The notes beneath the pieces are model-generated. The model was not told the origin of the DNA. It made no database searches and worked only from the letters and a program-made list of their open reading frames with translations. The position numbers and the translations under genes were made by a program. From Shewanella sp. CG12_big_fil_rev_8_21_14_0_65_47_15 (GTDB lineage Bacteria > Pseudomonadota > Gammaproteobacteria > Enterobacterales > Shewanellaceae): a stretch of DNA of 64,000 nt. The DNA lies in the NCBI RefSeq assembly GCF_002783505.1, contig NZ_PFGL01000019.1:1-64000 (forward strand). The letters are read 5' to 3'. Within the stretch, counting starts at the first letter, position 1. Every line of letters starts with the position of its first letter. Positions 27,069-36,235 of this stretch are shown here, one piece after another.

Positions 27069-28508
27069 TTACATCATTTTTTTAGCATCCATTAATTGCA
27101 CTTCGAGGTGGGGTAAAGATTGAACCTGCACCGTTCTTAAACCTTGGTAGCCCATCTCAATACGGTTTCCACCACTCTTTTTCGCCTTATACATAGCGGC
27201 ATCGGCACAGGAAAGTAATTGTTTCTCATCCAAGCCGTGCTCTGGATATAAGGCAATACCTATGCTTGGCAAAATATGGATCTGCTGATCGGCGAGCTCA
27301 AATGGTTGATTTAGCATTTGCAATACTTTCTGCGCGACTAATAGCGTATTTTGAGCCGAATCCACTCGTTCGAGCAAGATAACAAATTCATCGCCACCAA
27401 AACGCGCCACAGTATCCGATTCCCTCACACAACTGAGAATACGCTGGGCGGTAATCTGCAATAATAGATCGCCCACGTTGTGTCCATAGGTATCGTTCAC
27501 CCATTTAAACTTATCTAAATCTAAGTAAAGCAAGGAGAAGTAGCTTGATTCTCGGTGGGCCCGAGTCAATGCCTTCTGAAATCTGTCGTAAAACAGCTCG
27601 CGGTTTGGTAAATGGGTTAACTGATCGTACAGAGCAATATGCTCTAAACGAGCCAACATCTGCCGACGTTCAATGGCAAACGCAATTTGAGTCGAAACAA
27701 ATTCGACTAGCTCACGATCTTGTTGGGCATAGGAGGCTGACCTTGGATCGCTATGCATCACCAGTGCGCCAATCACTCCTTTTTGTAACTTAAGCGGTAC
27801 GCCAAGCCAACTCATATTGCAACTATCAGGCTCACACTCTGCGGCGCTGGCCTTCCCACTTAACGTGAGAGGACATAACAGTAAAGACTCGGCACTGTGG
27901 ATCACTTGTTCAGTGAAAACGCTAAAACTTGCGATGTCGACATCCGCATTCTCTTCGGAAAAGACACGGTAAGGGAAGCTTAATTCATTTAAATCTTGAT
28001 CATAGAGTGCAATGGCAAAATTAGCCGCAGGTAAGAGTTTCGCCATAATTTGATGAAGGCGACTATAGAGTGCGAGTAAATCCTCTGCGACATGTACAGC
28101 CTCTGAGATCTCGTACAGGGCCGACTGCCTACGCTCAGCATTCTTACTCTTAGTGATATCACGGGCAACGGCGACGCGTTGTTGGTAGGCCTCAGACCAG
28201 CGTGCAGACCAGAGAATATCCACAACTGAGCCATCTTTACGGACGTATCGGTTCTCAAAATCCACCTTAAAACGCCCCGCCATGATCTCCTGCGCCGTCG
28301 CTAAGGTGCGCTCCCGATCTTCAGGCAACACGAGATCTAACATCTGCATGCCAATCATTTCTTCTGGGGTATAACCAAAAATACGCTCGGCGCCCGCGCT
28401 AACAAACTCAAACCGTCCCGTTTTATCGACGACACAAATCGCATCCAAAAGAAGATCGATAAAATGACTTAGGGATGTGTAACCATCATTGTTCACGCGG
28501 TTCTCCAC
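27069..28508 (-). CDS. PAS-GAF-GGDEF diguanylate cyclase
   Basis: A 479-residue soluble cyclic-di-GMP synthase. A PAS domain with PAC (about 10-125; ICVVDKTGRFEFVSAGAERI, GYTPEEMIGMQMLDLVLPED) is followed by a GAF domain (about 140-290) and a GGDEF domain (about 305-460). The active site is intact: VARFGGDEFVILLE. RESD sits five residues before GGDEF, which is the product-inhibition I-site (RxxD). No membrane segment, so the PAS and GAF domains sense an internal signal. Convergent with the chemoreceptor gene. Confidence 0.95.
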   Translation of the reverse strand: MENRVNNDGYTSLSHFIDLLLDAICVVDKTGRFEFVSAGAERIFGYTPEEMIGMQMLDLVLPEDRERTLATAQEIMAGRFKVDFENRYVRKDGSVVDILWSARWSEAYQQRVAVARDITKSKNAERRQSALYEISEAVHVAEDLLALYSRLHQIMAKLLPAANFAIALYDQDLNELSFPYRVFSEENADVDIASFSVFTEQVIHSAESLLLCPLTLSGKASAAECEPDSCNMSWLGVPLKLQKGVIGALVMHSDPRSASYAQQDRELVEFVSTQIAFAIERRQMLARLEHIALYDQLTHLPNRELFYDRFQKALTRAHRESSYFSLLYLDLDKFKWVNDTYGHNVGDLLLQITAQRILSCVRESDTVARFGGDEFVILLERVDSAQNTLLVAQKVLQMLNQPFELADQQIHILPSIGIALYPEHGLDEKQLLSCADAAMYKAKKSGGNRIEMGYQGLRTVQVQSLPHLEVQLMDAKKMM

Positions 28509-28915
28509 TCAAGATCCATTGCCAAAAAGCAATGCAAACAGGCCAACATATAAAAATCAACCTTAGCACTGTACTTAAACTCAATCACTCTCTACGCAAC
28601 CACTAACAAAACATCATACCGTAAAGATGGGTTCGTTTCGAACCATTGGGCATGCTAAGCCTACAATAACACACTATTAGAGTAGGATAATTTTTAGCGT
28701 CGATCCATCATCAACACCCATGAATAGGCGTTTCGAGGCCATTAATTTATCCATGATAATTGAGTATACAATCGACCCAACACAGGCAATTACAACAGAT
28801 GTGACGCCTCTGCAGATTTGACGCCTCTATAGTGACATAGGCACAATAGCGGTCAATTTCTAGTTGAGCAAATCATACTGGAATAAACCCACAGTATTGT
28901 GAAAGGAATGTCTAT
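28509..28915. other. Intergenic region between two divergent genes
   Basis: About 400 bases between the diguanylate cyclase and DUF72 genes, which point away from each other; promoters for both must lie here. A small palindrome (GGTTCG-TTT-CGAACC, near 28630) is the only structure noted. Confidence 0.5.
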
Positions 28916-29869
28916 TTGAATCCACTCGTACCGCCTTCACGCCGTCACGGAAGTCTACGTCTTGGGCTAGCCATGTGGTCGCATCCACATTGGCAAGGCA
29001 GTATTTATGGCCGTGAAACCAAACAGGCCGATCGACTTGCCCGCTATGCCGACATTTTTAATACTGTTGAAGGTAACACCAGTTTCTACGCGACACCGAG
29101 CCAACAAACCGTATTGAATTGGCACAGCGCTACCCCAGATAGTTTTCGTTTTACCTTTAAGCTGCCACAGACCATTACCCACCAAAAGCAGCTTTTACTT
29201 TGCGGACAAGAACTCAATGATTTTTTTCGGGTAATGACGCCACTCATAGAGAAAACGGGCGTTTGGAAAATACAGTTACCCGCTCACTTCGGGCCGGAAC
29301 AATTACCTGTACTTAAACAGTTTTTGGACCAAGTCCCCCAGGGACTCAACTACGGCGTCGAAGTGAGACACCCCGCTTTTTTTGCTAAGGGTGATGCTGA
29401 ACGAGCACTAAATCGACTACTCATAGATAAAGCGATCAATCGTATCATTATGGATAGCCGTCCATTATTTGCTCTACCACCCAGTAATGAAGCGATCATC
29501 GATGCCCATAAGAAAAAACCACGGCTACCTGTACATCCTATTGCCACAGCGAATACACCCGTAGTGCGTTTTATTGGACAAACCGATGTGACAGAGCCTG
29601 GGCCCACTCAAACGGAAACCGCGGGACTACCTAAGAATAATGATGCCTTCTTTGCCAATTGGCTGAAGCAACTGCCGCTCTGGCTCATCGAAGGCCGCGA
29701 GCCCTATCTTTTTATCCATACTCCCGATAATCAAACCGCGCCAGAACTTGCCATTCGCCTATATCAAAAGCTGCGGGAGCAGATTGCAGCGCACATTGAT
29801 CTCCCTGAGCCAAGTCTGCTTGAAAAGAAACCAGAGGAGACAAGTACACAGATGGGACTTTCTTGGTAA
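28916..29869 (+). CDS. DUF72 family protein (YecE-like)
   Basis: A 317-residue protein of the DUF72 TIM-barrel family. Family features: LRLGLAMWSHPHWQGSIYG, RYADIFNTVEGNTSFYATPS, FRFTFKLPQTITHQ and YGVEVRHPAFF. The biochemical role is unknown. Translation starts at TTG 28916, about nine bases after an AAAGGA; an ATG at 28970 is too far in. Its 3' end runs into a degenerate opposite-strand gene fragment, suggesting a past deletion close to its stop. Confidence 0.85.
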   Translation: MNPLVPPSRRHGSLRLGLAMWSHPHWQGSIYGRETKQADRLARYADIFNTVEGNTSFYATPSQQTVLNWHSATPDSFRFTFKLPQTITHQKQLLLCGQELNDFFRVMTPLIEKTGVWKIQLPAHFGPEQLPVLKQFLDQVPQGLNYGVEVRHPAFFAKGDAERALNRLLIDKAINRIIMDSRPLFALPPSNEAIIDAHKKKPRLPVHPIATANTPVVRFIGQTDVTEPGPTQTETAGLPKNNDAFFANWLKQLPLWLIEGREPYLFIHTPDNQTAPELAIRLYQKLREQIAAHIDLPEPSLLEKKPEETSTQMGLSW

Positions 29870-30003
29870 AACGGCGCGAATAGCTTTAATTTTTGCCACC
29901 ATATCAGCAACACCTGCACTGCCATCCTCAATATTAATCCGAGCCCCACCAAGTTTGGCGAGCTGCGCAACAAAAGCAGCAACCTCATCGGGAGCTTGGC
30001 TAT
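29862..30003 (-). pseudogene. Fragment of an isocitrate lyase/PEP-mutase family gene
   Basis: The minus strand encodes APDEVAAFVAQLAKLGGARI followed by NIEDGS and DMVAKIKAIRAVLP. The pattern GA-x-INIED followed by a helix with KIKAIR is that of the isocitrate lyase/phosphoenolpyruvate mutase family. Both ends are missing and no start or stop of its own can be assigned. It adjoins the PiT fragment in a different frame. Confidence 0.5.
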
Positions 30004-30320
30004 GTGAGCATGATTTGCTTGAGTGTTTGGATCTGAAGCCCTGAACGATTAGCCACCATAGTGCCCGCAACGGCTGAAGATAGAATATGAGTCGTCGATA
30101 CTGGCATGCCCGTCACACTAGCAATCCCAATCGATACGGCCGCTGTGACCTGTGCGGCAATACCTTGGCCATAAGTCATACTCGATGAACCAATTTTTCC
30201 CCCAACGGTATGCACAATCCGCCGCCAGCCCACTAACGTACCGCAGCCCAGCACTGTCGCAAATACCAATAGCAATAACGCCCACAGATTACGCCTATAT
30301 TTAACCTCTTTTACAGTGAA
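30000..30320 (-). pseudogene. C-terminal fragment of a PiT-type phosphate transporter
   Basis: The minus strand reads VKEVKYRRNLWALLLLVFAT then VLGCGTLVGWRRIVHTVGGKIG, SMTYGQGIAAQVTAAVSIGI and MPVSTTHILSSAVAGTMVAN. The last is the signature second half of PiT/PitA inorganic phosphate permeases (VSTTHVLSSGVAGTM type). A stop lies directly upstream of the homologous part and the frame ends in QIMLT-stop, short of the final membrane segments. So both ends are lost. Confidence 0.8.
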
Positions 30321-30500
30321 AAATTATTTAGATTGTCAAAAAGTGAATTAGCCCTCAATAACTCAGTAGCATGCTTACAATTAACACAGGCTTCATTTTA
30401 TTTAACTATATGAATAACCTTAAAAAGCATGTAACACATTGATTTTACGTGTAAAAAATCCATTTAAATAGAGTGATCGTTATCATAAGTCGTAACTGAG

Positions 30501-31319
30501 CTATACCCCATGATCGCCTAATCGAAATCGCTGTGGCGTCATCCCAAAACGCTCCTTGAAGGCTTTGATATAGGATGAATCATTTTGATAACCGATTTGG
30601 TGGGCCACATTCTGTATTGATAGGTCAGTGGCCAATAACGACAGCGAATAGATCAGCCGCAAATGTTGACGCCATAATACAAATGAAGAACCAAACTCCC
30701 TCACAAATAACCTCGACAATGTTCGTTCCGATGCCCCAACCATCTCACCCCATTTCGCTAAAGAGAAATCTAAAGCTGGCGTTTGGGTTAAATGCTCAAA
30801 AATCTGTTTTAGGCGCCTATCTTGCGGTATCAGTAACTTAAACGTCTGTCCTTCCGCACTTTTAATTTGATCGTATAACACCTCAAGCAAACGCAGTATT
30901 GGCGCTTGAACCATTGGCTCAATATTCATTGGGGTATTAAAAGCACATTGTTTTCTGAGCGTTAACACTAACTCCCTTAGAAAAGTACTCATAGCGACGG
31001 GTTTAATCGTGGCGCCATAATCTCGACCATAGATAGGATTCAAATAGACGCCAATAAAGCAGGTATCTGTAATAGCAACAGACTCATGCATGACACCTGC
31101 AGGCACAAAAAGCGCTGTGGTATGGGGGACCAAAAACAGTGCCCCATTTGCCTCTGTCTGTAACAGGCCTTGGAGCGGAAAAATAAGCTGATGCCAACAG
31201 TGCTGGTGTAAAACATCCACATAACCCTTCTGCATCTCAATCGTTTTTATAAAGGAAGGCATATTAGGCGCTTGCTCAATTATGGCATTAATCGAATCGA
31301 GTTGGCGACTTAGCATCAT
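30501..31319 (-). CDS. AraC-family transcription regulator
   Basis: A 272-residue regulator with an N-terminal cupin sensor (about 25-100; DVLHQHCWHQLIFPLQGLLQ, FVPAGVMHESVAI) and a C-terminal double helix-turn-helix (FSLAKWGEMVGASERTLSRL, VAHQIGYQNDSSYIKAFKER, FGMTPQRFR). It is divergently transcribed from a glutamine-amidotransferase-like gene, about 80 bases apart, which is its likely target. The effector is unknown. Confidence 0.93.
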   Translation of the reverse strand: MMLSRQLDSINAIIEQAPNMPSFIKTIEMQKGYVDVLHQHCWHQLIFPLQGLLQTEANGALFLVPHTTALFVPAGVMHESVAITDTCFIGVYLNPIYGRDYGATIKPVAMSTFLRELVLTLRKQCAFNTPMNIEPMVQAPILRLLEVLYDQIKSAEGQTFKLLIPQDRRLKQIFEHLTQTPALDFSLAKWGEMVGASERTLSRLFVREFGSSFVLWRQHLRLIYSLSLLATDLSIQNVAHQIGYQNDSSYIKAFKERFGMTPQRFRLGDHGV

Positions 31320-31400
31320 TACTTGTCCATATAACGTTATTCAGCCAAATAAAAAGGATTGTAGCATAGTGTTATCCCATAAAAGACACAGGAAAACTCG

Positions 31401-32123
31401 ATGCGCATTCATTGCATTATCCATGAAAGCTATGAAGGTCCAGGCTATTTTAGCGATTGGGCCGCAAGCAAAAACTACAGTATGAGCTTTAGCAGAATCT
31501 ATCTAGGTGAAGCTTTACCCGACAATAGTGATGGTTTTGATCTATTAATTATCCTCGGCGGCCCCCAGTCTCCCGCAACATGCCAAAGTGATTGTTCATA
31601 TTTTGATAGCCAAGCAGAACAAAGGTTTATCAGACAAGCTATCCAAAAAAATAAAGCCGTTGTGGGGGTTTGTCTTGGGGCACAGTTAATCGGCGAGGCA
31701 TTAGGTGCCTGTTATCAAAAGAGCCCACATACCGAGATTGGTTACTTTCCCATAGAGCTAACGGCGGCAGGAAAAAGTGATGTTAACCTTAAGTCATTTT
31801 CGACAACTGAAGTGGTCGGTCACTGGCATAACGATATGCCAGGCCTCACTCCCGATTGCGAAGTGCTCGCCACAAGTGAAGCTTGCCCACGGCAAATTGT
31901 ACGTTACACACATATAGTCTTTGGATTTCAATGCCATCTTGAATTTATCAGTAGCCAATTAACGCCACTAATTACCCAAGAACAGGCTTTTTCTAGCACA
32001 CAGAAAATGCCATATATTCAAAACCCAGAGTTCATTTTGGGACAATCAACGACTCGAATGAATCAGTTGCTGGGGCATTTTCTAGATAATCTAGTCTTAG
32101 CCTATCAAGCCGTACAAAAATAA
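31401..32123 (+). CDS. Class I glutamine amidotransferase-like protein
   Basis: A 240-residue GATase1 domain protein. The nucleophile elbow VVGVCLGAQLIGEAL holds the catalytic Cys and GFQCHLEF holds the His-Glu pair, so the triad is complete. Such stand-alone domains resemble the GuaA amidotransferase half and include gamma-glutamyl hydrolases of the PuuD type and others; the substrate is unknown. Divergent from the AraC regulator and ended by a strong terminator. Confidence 0.85.
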   Translation: MRIHCIIHESYEGPGYFSDWAASKNYSMSFSRIYLGEALPDNSDGFDLLIILGGPQSPATCQSDCSYFDSQAEQRFIRQAIQKNKAVVGVCLGAQLIGEALGACYQKSPHTEIGYFPIELTAAGKSDVNLKSFSTTEVVGHWHNDMPGLTPDCEVLATSEACPRQIVRYTHIVFGFQCHLEFISSQLTPLITQEQAFSSTQKMPYIQNPEFILGQSTTRMNQLLGHFLDNLVLAYQAVQK

Positions 32124-32132
32124 AGCCAAAAC

Positions 32133-32164
32133 AAAAACGCCAGCTTAAATTAGCTGGCGTTTTT
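32133..32164. terminator. Bidirectional terminator between GATase and opgD
   Basis: Perfect 13-base stem AAAAACGCCAGCT/AGCTGGCGTTTTT between convergent genes. Confidence 0.9.
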
Positions 32165-32185
32165 GGTTAATGGCTCACGAATCGC

Positions 32186-33868
32186 TTATTGCAGATGACC
32201 CGCATTGTGCAATTCGCGGTCATCCATTGGTGGCGGAGTCCACTGGTACATCCAAGTTTCAGTAAGTGGCTGTCCCTCAACCTCCAAGTACACTCGCAGG
32301 TTTATCGGCTCTAGGCTGTCTTCTGGAGGCACAATATCAAACATGGCACGATAACCATTGATCGATGCGAGAGGACGGGCAGACTCAATTTCCACACGGC
32401 CTTGGGAGGTGCTGATCACCGCCTTCACTTGGGTATCTTTGCCTAACATAGGTAAAGAACCACCAGCAAAATCAATCACAAAACGCTTGCTATAGTACTT
32501 ACGTTTTTGGCCAACCACACCACCTAGGCCAGTGAACGTATCCACTACACGGGCGCGTGGCGACTGAACGGGTGGAATTCCGCCCCAGTACATGTTGTAG
32601 CTATAGAGCAATTCTTGACCGGGCAGGATGGGCTCAGCAGGATTCCAGAAGGCCACTATGTTATCGAAGGTTTCATCTAGGGTTGGAATTTCCACTAACT
32701 GTACCGAACCTTTACCCCAGTTCCCCGTTGGTTCGATCCACAGGCTCGGACGTTTTTCATAGAAAACACCGTCATCCTGATAATGATCGAAGTTACGATC
32801 CCGCTGCAGTAAACCAAACCCCTTTGGATTTTCATCGCTATAGGCATTAAAACGTAAGTTACTTGGGTTAGCTAGCGGACGCCAAATCCATTCACCATTG
32901 CCCGTGTGCATGGCTAAGCCATCGGTATCATGGATCTCTTGACGCCAGTCGTAACCGGTGCGGCGATCATTTTCACCGACCATATACATACTCGTTAGCG
33001 GTGCAACCCCTAAACGCTCGATGGCTTTACGTGGATAAATCGCCACATCGACCTTCATTTTTAAACGCTCACCCGGCTCGATATCGAAACGATAAGCCCC
33101 TGTCACACTCGGTGAATCAAGCAAAGCATACACAGTCGCAATGTTAGAACCAGGTTGTGGCTTCTCTAACCAGAAGTGGGTAAACATTGGAAACTCTTCA
33201 GGTTTCGGTAATGCTGTATCTATCGCTAAACCACGGGCAGAAAGACCATATTGCATTTCTTGGCCTACCGCACGGAAATAGCTCGCCCCTAAAAAGGCGA
33301 CTACGTCGCGTTGCCAGTCAGTATTAAACTGCATTCTAAAGCCAGCAAAACCTAGGTCCTTTGGCATCTGACTGCCCTTCACTTTAGATTTGCCATAATC
33401 AAACATCGAGGGGGAATATTCGATAAGCTCCGCCTTTCCCCCATCAAGCTCATAGATGTGAACTGGTGTATCAAAATAAAGGCCTAAGTGAAACAGCTCG
33501 GCGCGAAACTCCGAATCATCCTCACGCCACATGGCGGCCTTTTTCTTATAATGGAATTGCTGGTAATCATCCCAGCTCATGCCCTGTAAGCTCTTTGGCA
33601 ATTCGCCTTTATGGCTGACATAGGACTCTGACGCCAGCGTATGGGCATAGCCTTTTAACCAAGCGTAGCTAAATGCTTCACCCTCTTGCGGCGTGTTAGC
33701 CTTGCTAGCCGCACAGGCAGAGAGACTCAGTAATACGCTGCAGGTCAGCAACACACTGCCAACCATACGTTGTAGGCGACCGCGGTAAGATTTGGCTTCA
33801 ACCGACGAGGGTATCAGCCTAGTTCCACGGTTAACATTTCTTTGTTCGGGAAATAAATTGGGTTGCAT
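32186..33868 (-). CDS. opgD: Glucan biosynthesis protein D (OpgD/MdoD)
   Basis: A 560-residue periplasmic protein of the MdoG/MdoD family, which shapes osmoregulated periplasmic glucans. Family segments: FSYAWLKGYAHTLASESYVS, YQQFHYKKKAAMWREDDSEF, FPMFTHFWLEKPQPGSNIAT, SMYMVGENDRRTGYDWRQEI followed by HDTDGLAMHTGNGEWIWRPL, and KGFGLLQRDRNFDHYQD. An N-terminal extension precedes a hydrophobic segment ending LSLSAC, which may be a lipobox, so this copy could be membrane-anchored. Classical OpgD uses a Tat signal; no clear twin-Arg is seen here. Confidence 0.9.
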   Translation of the reverse strand: MQPNLFPEQRNVNRGTRLIPSSVEAKSYRGRLQRMVGSVLLTCSVLLSLSACAASKANTPQEGEAFSYAWLKGYAHTLASESYVSHKGELPKSLQGMSWDDYQQFHYKKKAAMWREDDSEFRAELFHLGLYFDTPVHIYELDGGKAELIEYSPSMFDYGKSKVKGSQMPKDLGFAGFRMQFNTDWQRDVVAFLGASYFRAVGQEMQYGLSARGLAIDTALPKPEEFPMFTHFWLEKPQPGSNIATVYALLDSPSVTGAYRFDIEPGERLKMKVDVAIYPRKAIERLGVAPLTSMYMVGENDRRTGYDWRQEIHDTDGLAMHTGNGEWIWRPLANPSNLRFNAYSDENPKGFGLLQRDRNFDHYQDDGVFYEKRPSLWIEPTGNWGKGSVQLVEIPTLDETFDNIVAFWNPAEPILPGQELLYSYNMYWGGIPPVQSPRARVVDTFTGLGGVVGQKRKYYSKRFVIDFAGGSLPMLGKDTQVKAVISTSQGRVEIESARPLASINGYRAMFDIVPPEDSLEPINLRVYLEVEGQPLTETWMYQWTPPPMDDRELHNAGHLQ

Positions 33869-34300
33869 AAGCAGACTCTGAATTGGTGTAACTTCCTGAC
33901 ACTTCTCTGCAAATTTTAGCTTTAATTGCAGTAACTGCCCTGTGGAGAACTGTTGATGACAGTGATAAACATACCTCTATCTCCATCAGTTCGCCAGAAT
34001 CTAACATAATTTCGATACAATGGAATATGGCTCGATGACAATATTCAATACTGACGCCAGTTTATGAAAATAGTATTAACATTCTCGGCCCAAAACGGCT
34101 ATTTGCGATGGGCTCACTAACAATAGCTAATGGATTGTATATAGGCTGTTTATGGCTTGTATATTAAGCTCACACGAGTTAATTCATCCCAGCGAATGGC
34201 AAGAGAGTAATAAGGGTAAGAATTAGCTTTAAAATCAGGTTCAATCCGCTTGATAACCACCAGTCCTGCCCGTGTTTGGCTGCCTTTCATTTTATAAGCT
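33869..34300. other. Intergenic region upstream of opgD
   Basis: About 430 bases with no convincing ORF. It should carry the opgD promoter; no other element was recognised. Confidence 0.5.
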
Positions 34301-34780
34301 TTATTTCAACCTAAATTCAATTAGTGGAGCAGTATCCCCCTCTTCTTGAATTAACACGCCCGTCTTTGCAAATCCATGGCGCAGCAACACCCGCTGAGAA
34401 GCCAAATTATGCTGAGCTACATGGGCAAAAAGTGGTCTTGATTCGACTAAAGGCAAAAATGCGTACAAGGTCAGGGTTGCAACACCGCGCCCCCAGAATG
34501 CACGGTCAATCCAGTAGCCAATGAGTGCCTGCCCATCCGCATGCCAATGGCCAATATTGCCAACAAGCTGACCATCGACTTCTATTCCCCTTGCAAGCAC
34601 GGCCTCCTGCCCGAGAATATTTTGCTGCCAATGACGGTAAAATGACTCCCGATCCCGTGGTGGAAATTGCGCTAATTGGCAAGCAACGGGATCTATTTGA
34701 TGAGTAAAGATCACCTCGAGATCGCTTTGGGTTATCGGTCGTAAACTCACATTCAACTTGCTTGCCTTCTTGTCCATCAT
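34301..34780 (-). CDS. GNAT-family N-acetyltransferase
   Basis: A 159-residue GNAT acetyltransferase of the RimJ/RimL group. The acetyl-CoA loop is IGYWIDRAFWGRGVATLTLY, and the helix AQHNLASQRVLLRHGFAKTG ends the fold as in the family. The N-terminal part reads LRPITQSDLEVIFTHQIDP. The substrate is unknown. Confidence 0.88.
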   Translation of the reverse strand: MMDKKASKLNVSLRPITQSDLEVIFTHQIDPVACQLAQFPPRDRESFYRHWQQNILGQEAVLARGIEVDGQLVGNIGHWHADGQALIGYWIDRAFWGRGVATLTLYAFLPLVESRPLFAHVAQHNLASQRVLLRHGFAKTGVLIQEEGDTAPLIEFRLK

Positions 34781-34941
34781 AGGTCTCTACTCGATTAAAT
34801 TGCGTTACAGTGCTACTAGCGAATAAATGGCTAGATAAAAAAATGGGCGCATAACCCAAGCAGAGGTTAGCGCCCTAAGAGGCAAAACAAAATCATTTCA
34901 AGGTAATAAAATCAAACTAACGTTAAGATGGCTAACTCAAG

Positions 34942-35676
34942 CTAGCTAAAAATCACTGCAAAAACCGGTGCGCCCAGCACCATAGCAATACCAATAAAAA
35001 TCATAGTTAAGCTCGCAATCACGCCTTCCTGCTGACCTAACTCACTGGCCTTGGCAGCACCCGCACCGTGGGCAGAGGCACCCAGCGCAACACCTTTGCC
35101 TAAGGAGGTTCGAATGTGCATCAGTTTAAATAAAGGTTCACACACTAACATACCGATAATCCCAGTGATAAGTACCATCATGGCGGTGAGTTCTGGCACG
35201 CCACCAAAGGCACCTGTGGCCTCCATAGCAAAGGGCGTCGATACTGAGCGCACGAACAGACTCTTCGAAAGCTCTATAGGCAGGGGCACAAACTTCACTA
35301 ACAACCAACTCGAGATCATCCCCAAAAATAGCCCTGCAACTACACCCAAAGTGAGAGTAAGTGGATACTGACGGATCAACTGGCGTTCGCGGTAAATCGG
35401 CAGCGCAAAGGCGATGGTCGCCGGAGCCAACATGGCCATTAACCAATGGGTATATTCAAAATAGGTCGGTAAGGGAATTTCTAAATTAAATACCAATAGA
35501 GTGATCACCACAGGGGCGAATACTATCGGTGCTAGCCACCAGACTCTATGGCGTTGATATAAACGTTTGGCGGCAAAATAACTGCATAGGGTCAGCAATA
35601 GGCTAAGCAGTGCTAGCCCTGCTTGAGAAAACAATAACGAGAATAAACCCACAGCGCTGAGATCTAGGTTAAACAT
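34942..35676 (-). CDS. lrgB: LrgB/CidB-family membrane protein
   Basis: An inner-membrane protein with about seven hydrophobic segments. The LrgB signature is clear: LFVRSVSTPFAMEATGAFGG, ALGASAHGAGAAKASELGQQ and the final segment IGIAMVLGAPVFAVIF. The family is associated with murein hydrolase control, programmed lysis or pyruvate uptake. ATG 35676 lies one base beyond the lrgA stop (TAG-G-ATG) with AAGG nine bases before it; in-frame ATGs to 35706 would overlap lrgA. Confidence 0.9.
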   Translation of the reverse strand: MFNLDLSAVGLFSLLFSQAGLALLSLLLTLCSYFAAKRLYQRHRVWWLAPIVFAPVVITLLVFNLEIPLPTYFEYTHWLMAMLAPATIAFALPIYRERQLIRQYPLTLTLGVVAGLFLGMISSWLLVKFVPLPIELSKSLFVRSVSTPFAMEATGAFGGVPELTAMMVLITGIIGMLVCEPLFKLMHIRTSLGKGVALGASAHGAGAAKASELGQQEGVIASLTMIFIGIAMVLGAPVFAVIFS

Positions 35677-35677
35677 C

Positions 35678-36112
35678 CTAAATGGCCTTAGCATGGTGAC
35701 GCGCATGCTTTTTAATGTTGAGCTGACGCTCGAAGCGAAACACCCTATCTACTACAAATCCTGTGCCGACCATCACACACACGCTGCCCATGACTAAGGT
35801 AAACAGGATATTGACCCCATATTGCTCAAACAGTCCTTCATATTTGATAACGGTTATCACAGGCGGAATAAAAAACAGTAATAACTCACCGATTAGCCAG
35901 GCGGCACCGAGCTGCACAGCATTCTCAGGGATCAACTTAGTCGCTAGTAAAATCAGTAGGATACCTAAACCTAATACACTGCCTGGCACGGGTAAATGTG
36001 CCCAAGAAGCAAACCAGTGGCAGGCAAAGGACAATAAACAAAACAGGCCAATTTGGGTTAATAATAAAGCCCCATAACGGCATCGACGTGTTGTGGCTTG
36101 TAGGAAGGACAT
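35678..36112 (-). CDS. lrgA: LrgA/CidA-family holin-like protein
   Basis: A 144-residue protein with four membrane segments: LLLTQIGLFCLLSFACHWFA, VPGSVLGLGILLILLATKLI, AWLIGELLLFFIPPVITVIK and VNILFTLVMGSVCVMVGTG. PGSVLG and FFIPP are the family hallmarks. GAGGATCCAC precedes the ATG. Forms an operon with lrgB and is divergent from a LysR regulator, the arrangement of cidAB with cidR. Confidence 0.92.
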   Translation of the reverse strand: MSFLQATTRRCRYGALLLTQIGLFCLLSFACHWFASWAHLPVPGSVLGLGILLILLATKLIPENAVQLGAAWLIGELLLFFIPPVITVIKYEGLFEQYGVNILFTLVMGSVCVMVGTGFVVDRVFRFERQLNIKKHARHHAKAI

Positions 36113-36186
36113 GTGGATCCTCGATTTACACTAAAAGTTGCTATGGGGTTATTTTAAGCTTGCCTATTTAATAAAAAAAATGAATA

Positions 36187-36219
36187 TTAAGAATGTAATC
36201 CATAAATTTTAAGAATGTA
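36187..36219. promoter_or_regulatory. Candidate LysR-regulator operator (direct repeats)
   Basis: Two identical copies of TTAAGAATGTA begin 22 bases apart (36187 and 36209), two helical turns, in the divergent lrgAB/LysR promoter region. LysR dimers often bind such repeated sites. No binding has been shown. Confidence 0.45.
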
Positions 36220-36235
36220 TTTAAGGTGAGTAAAC

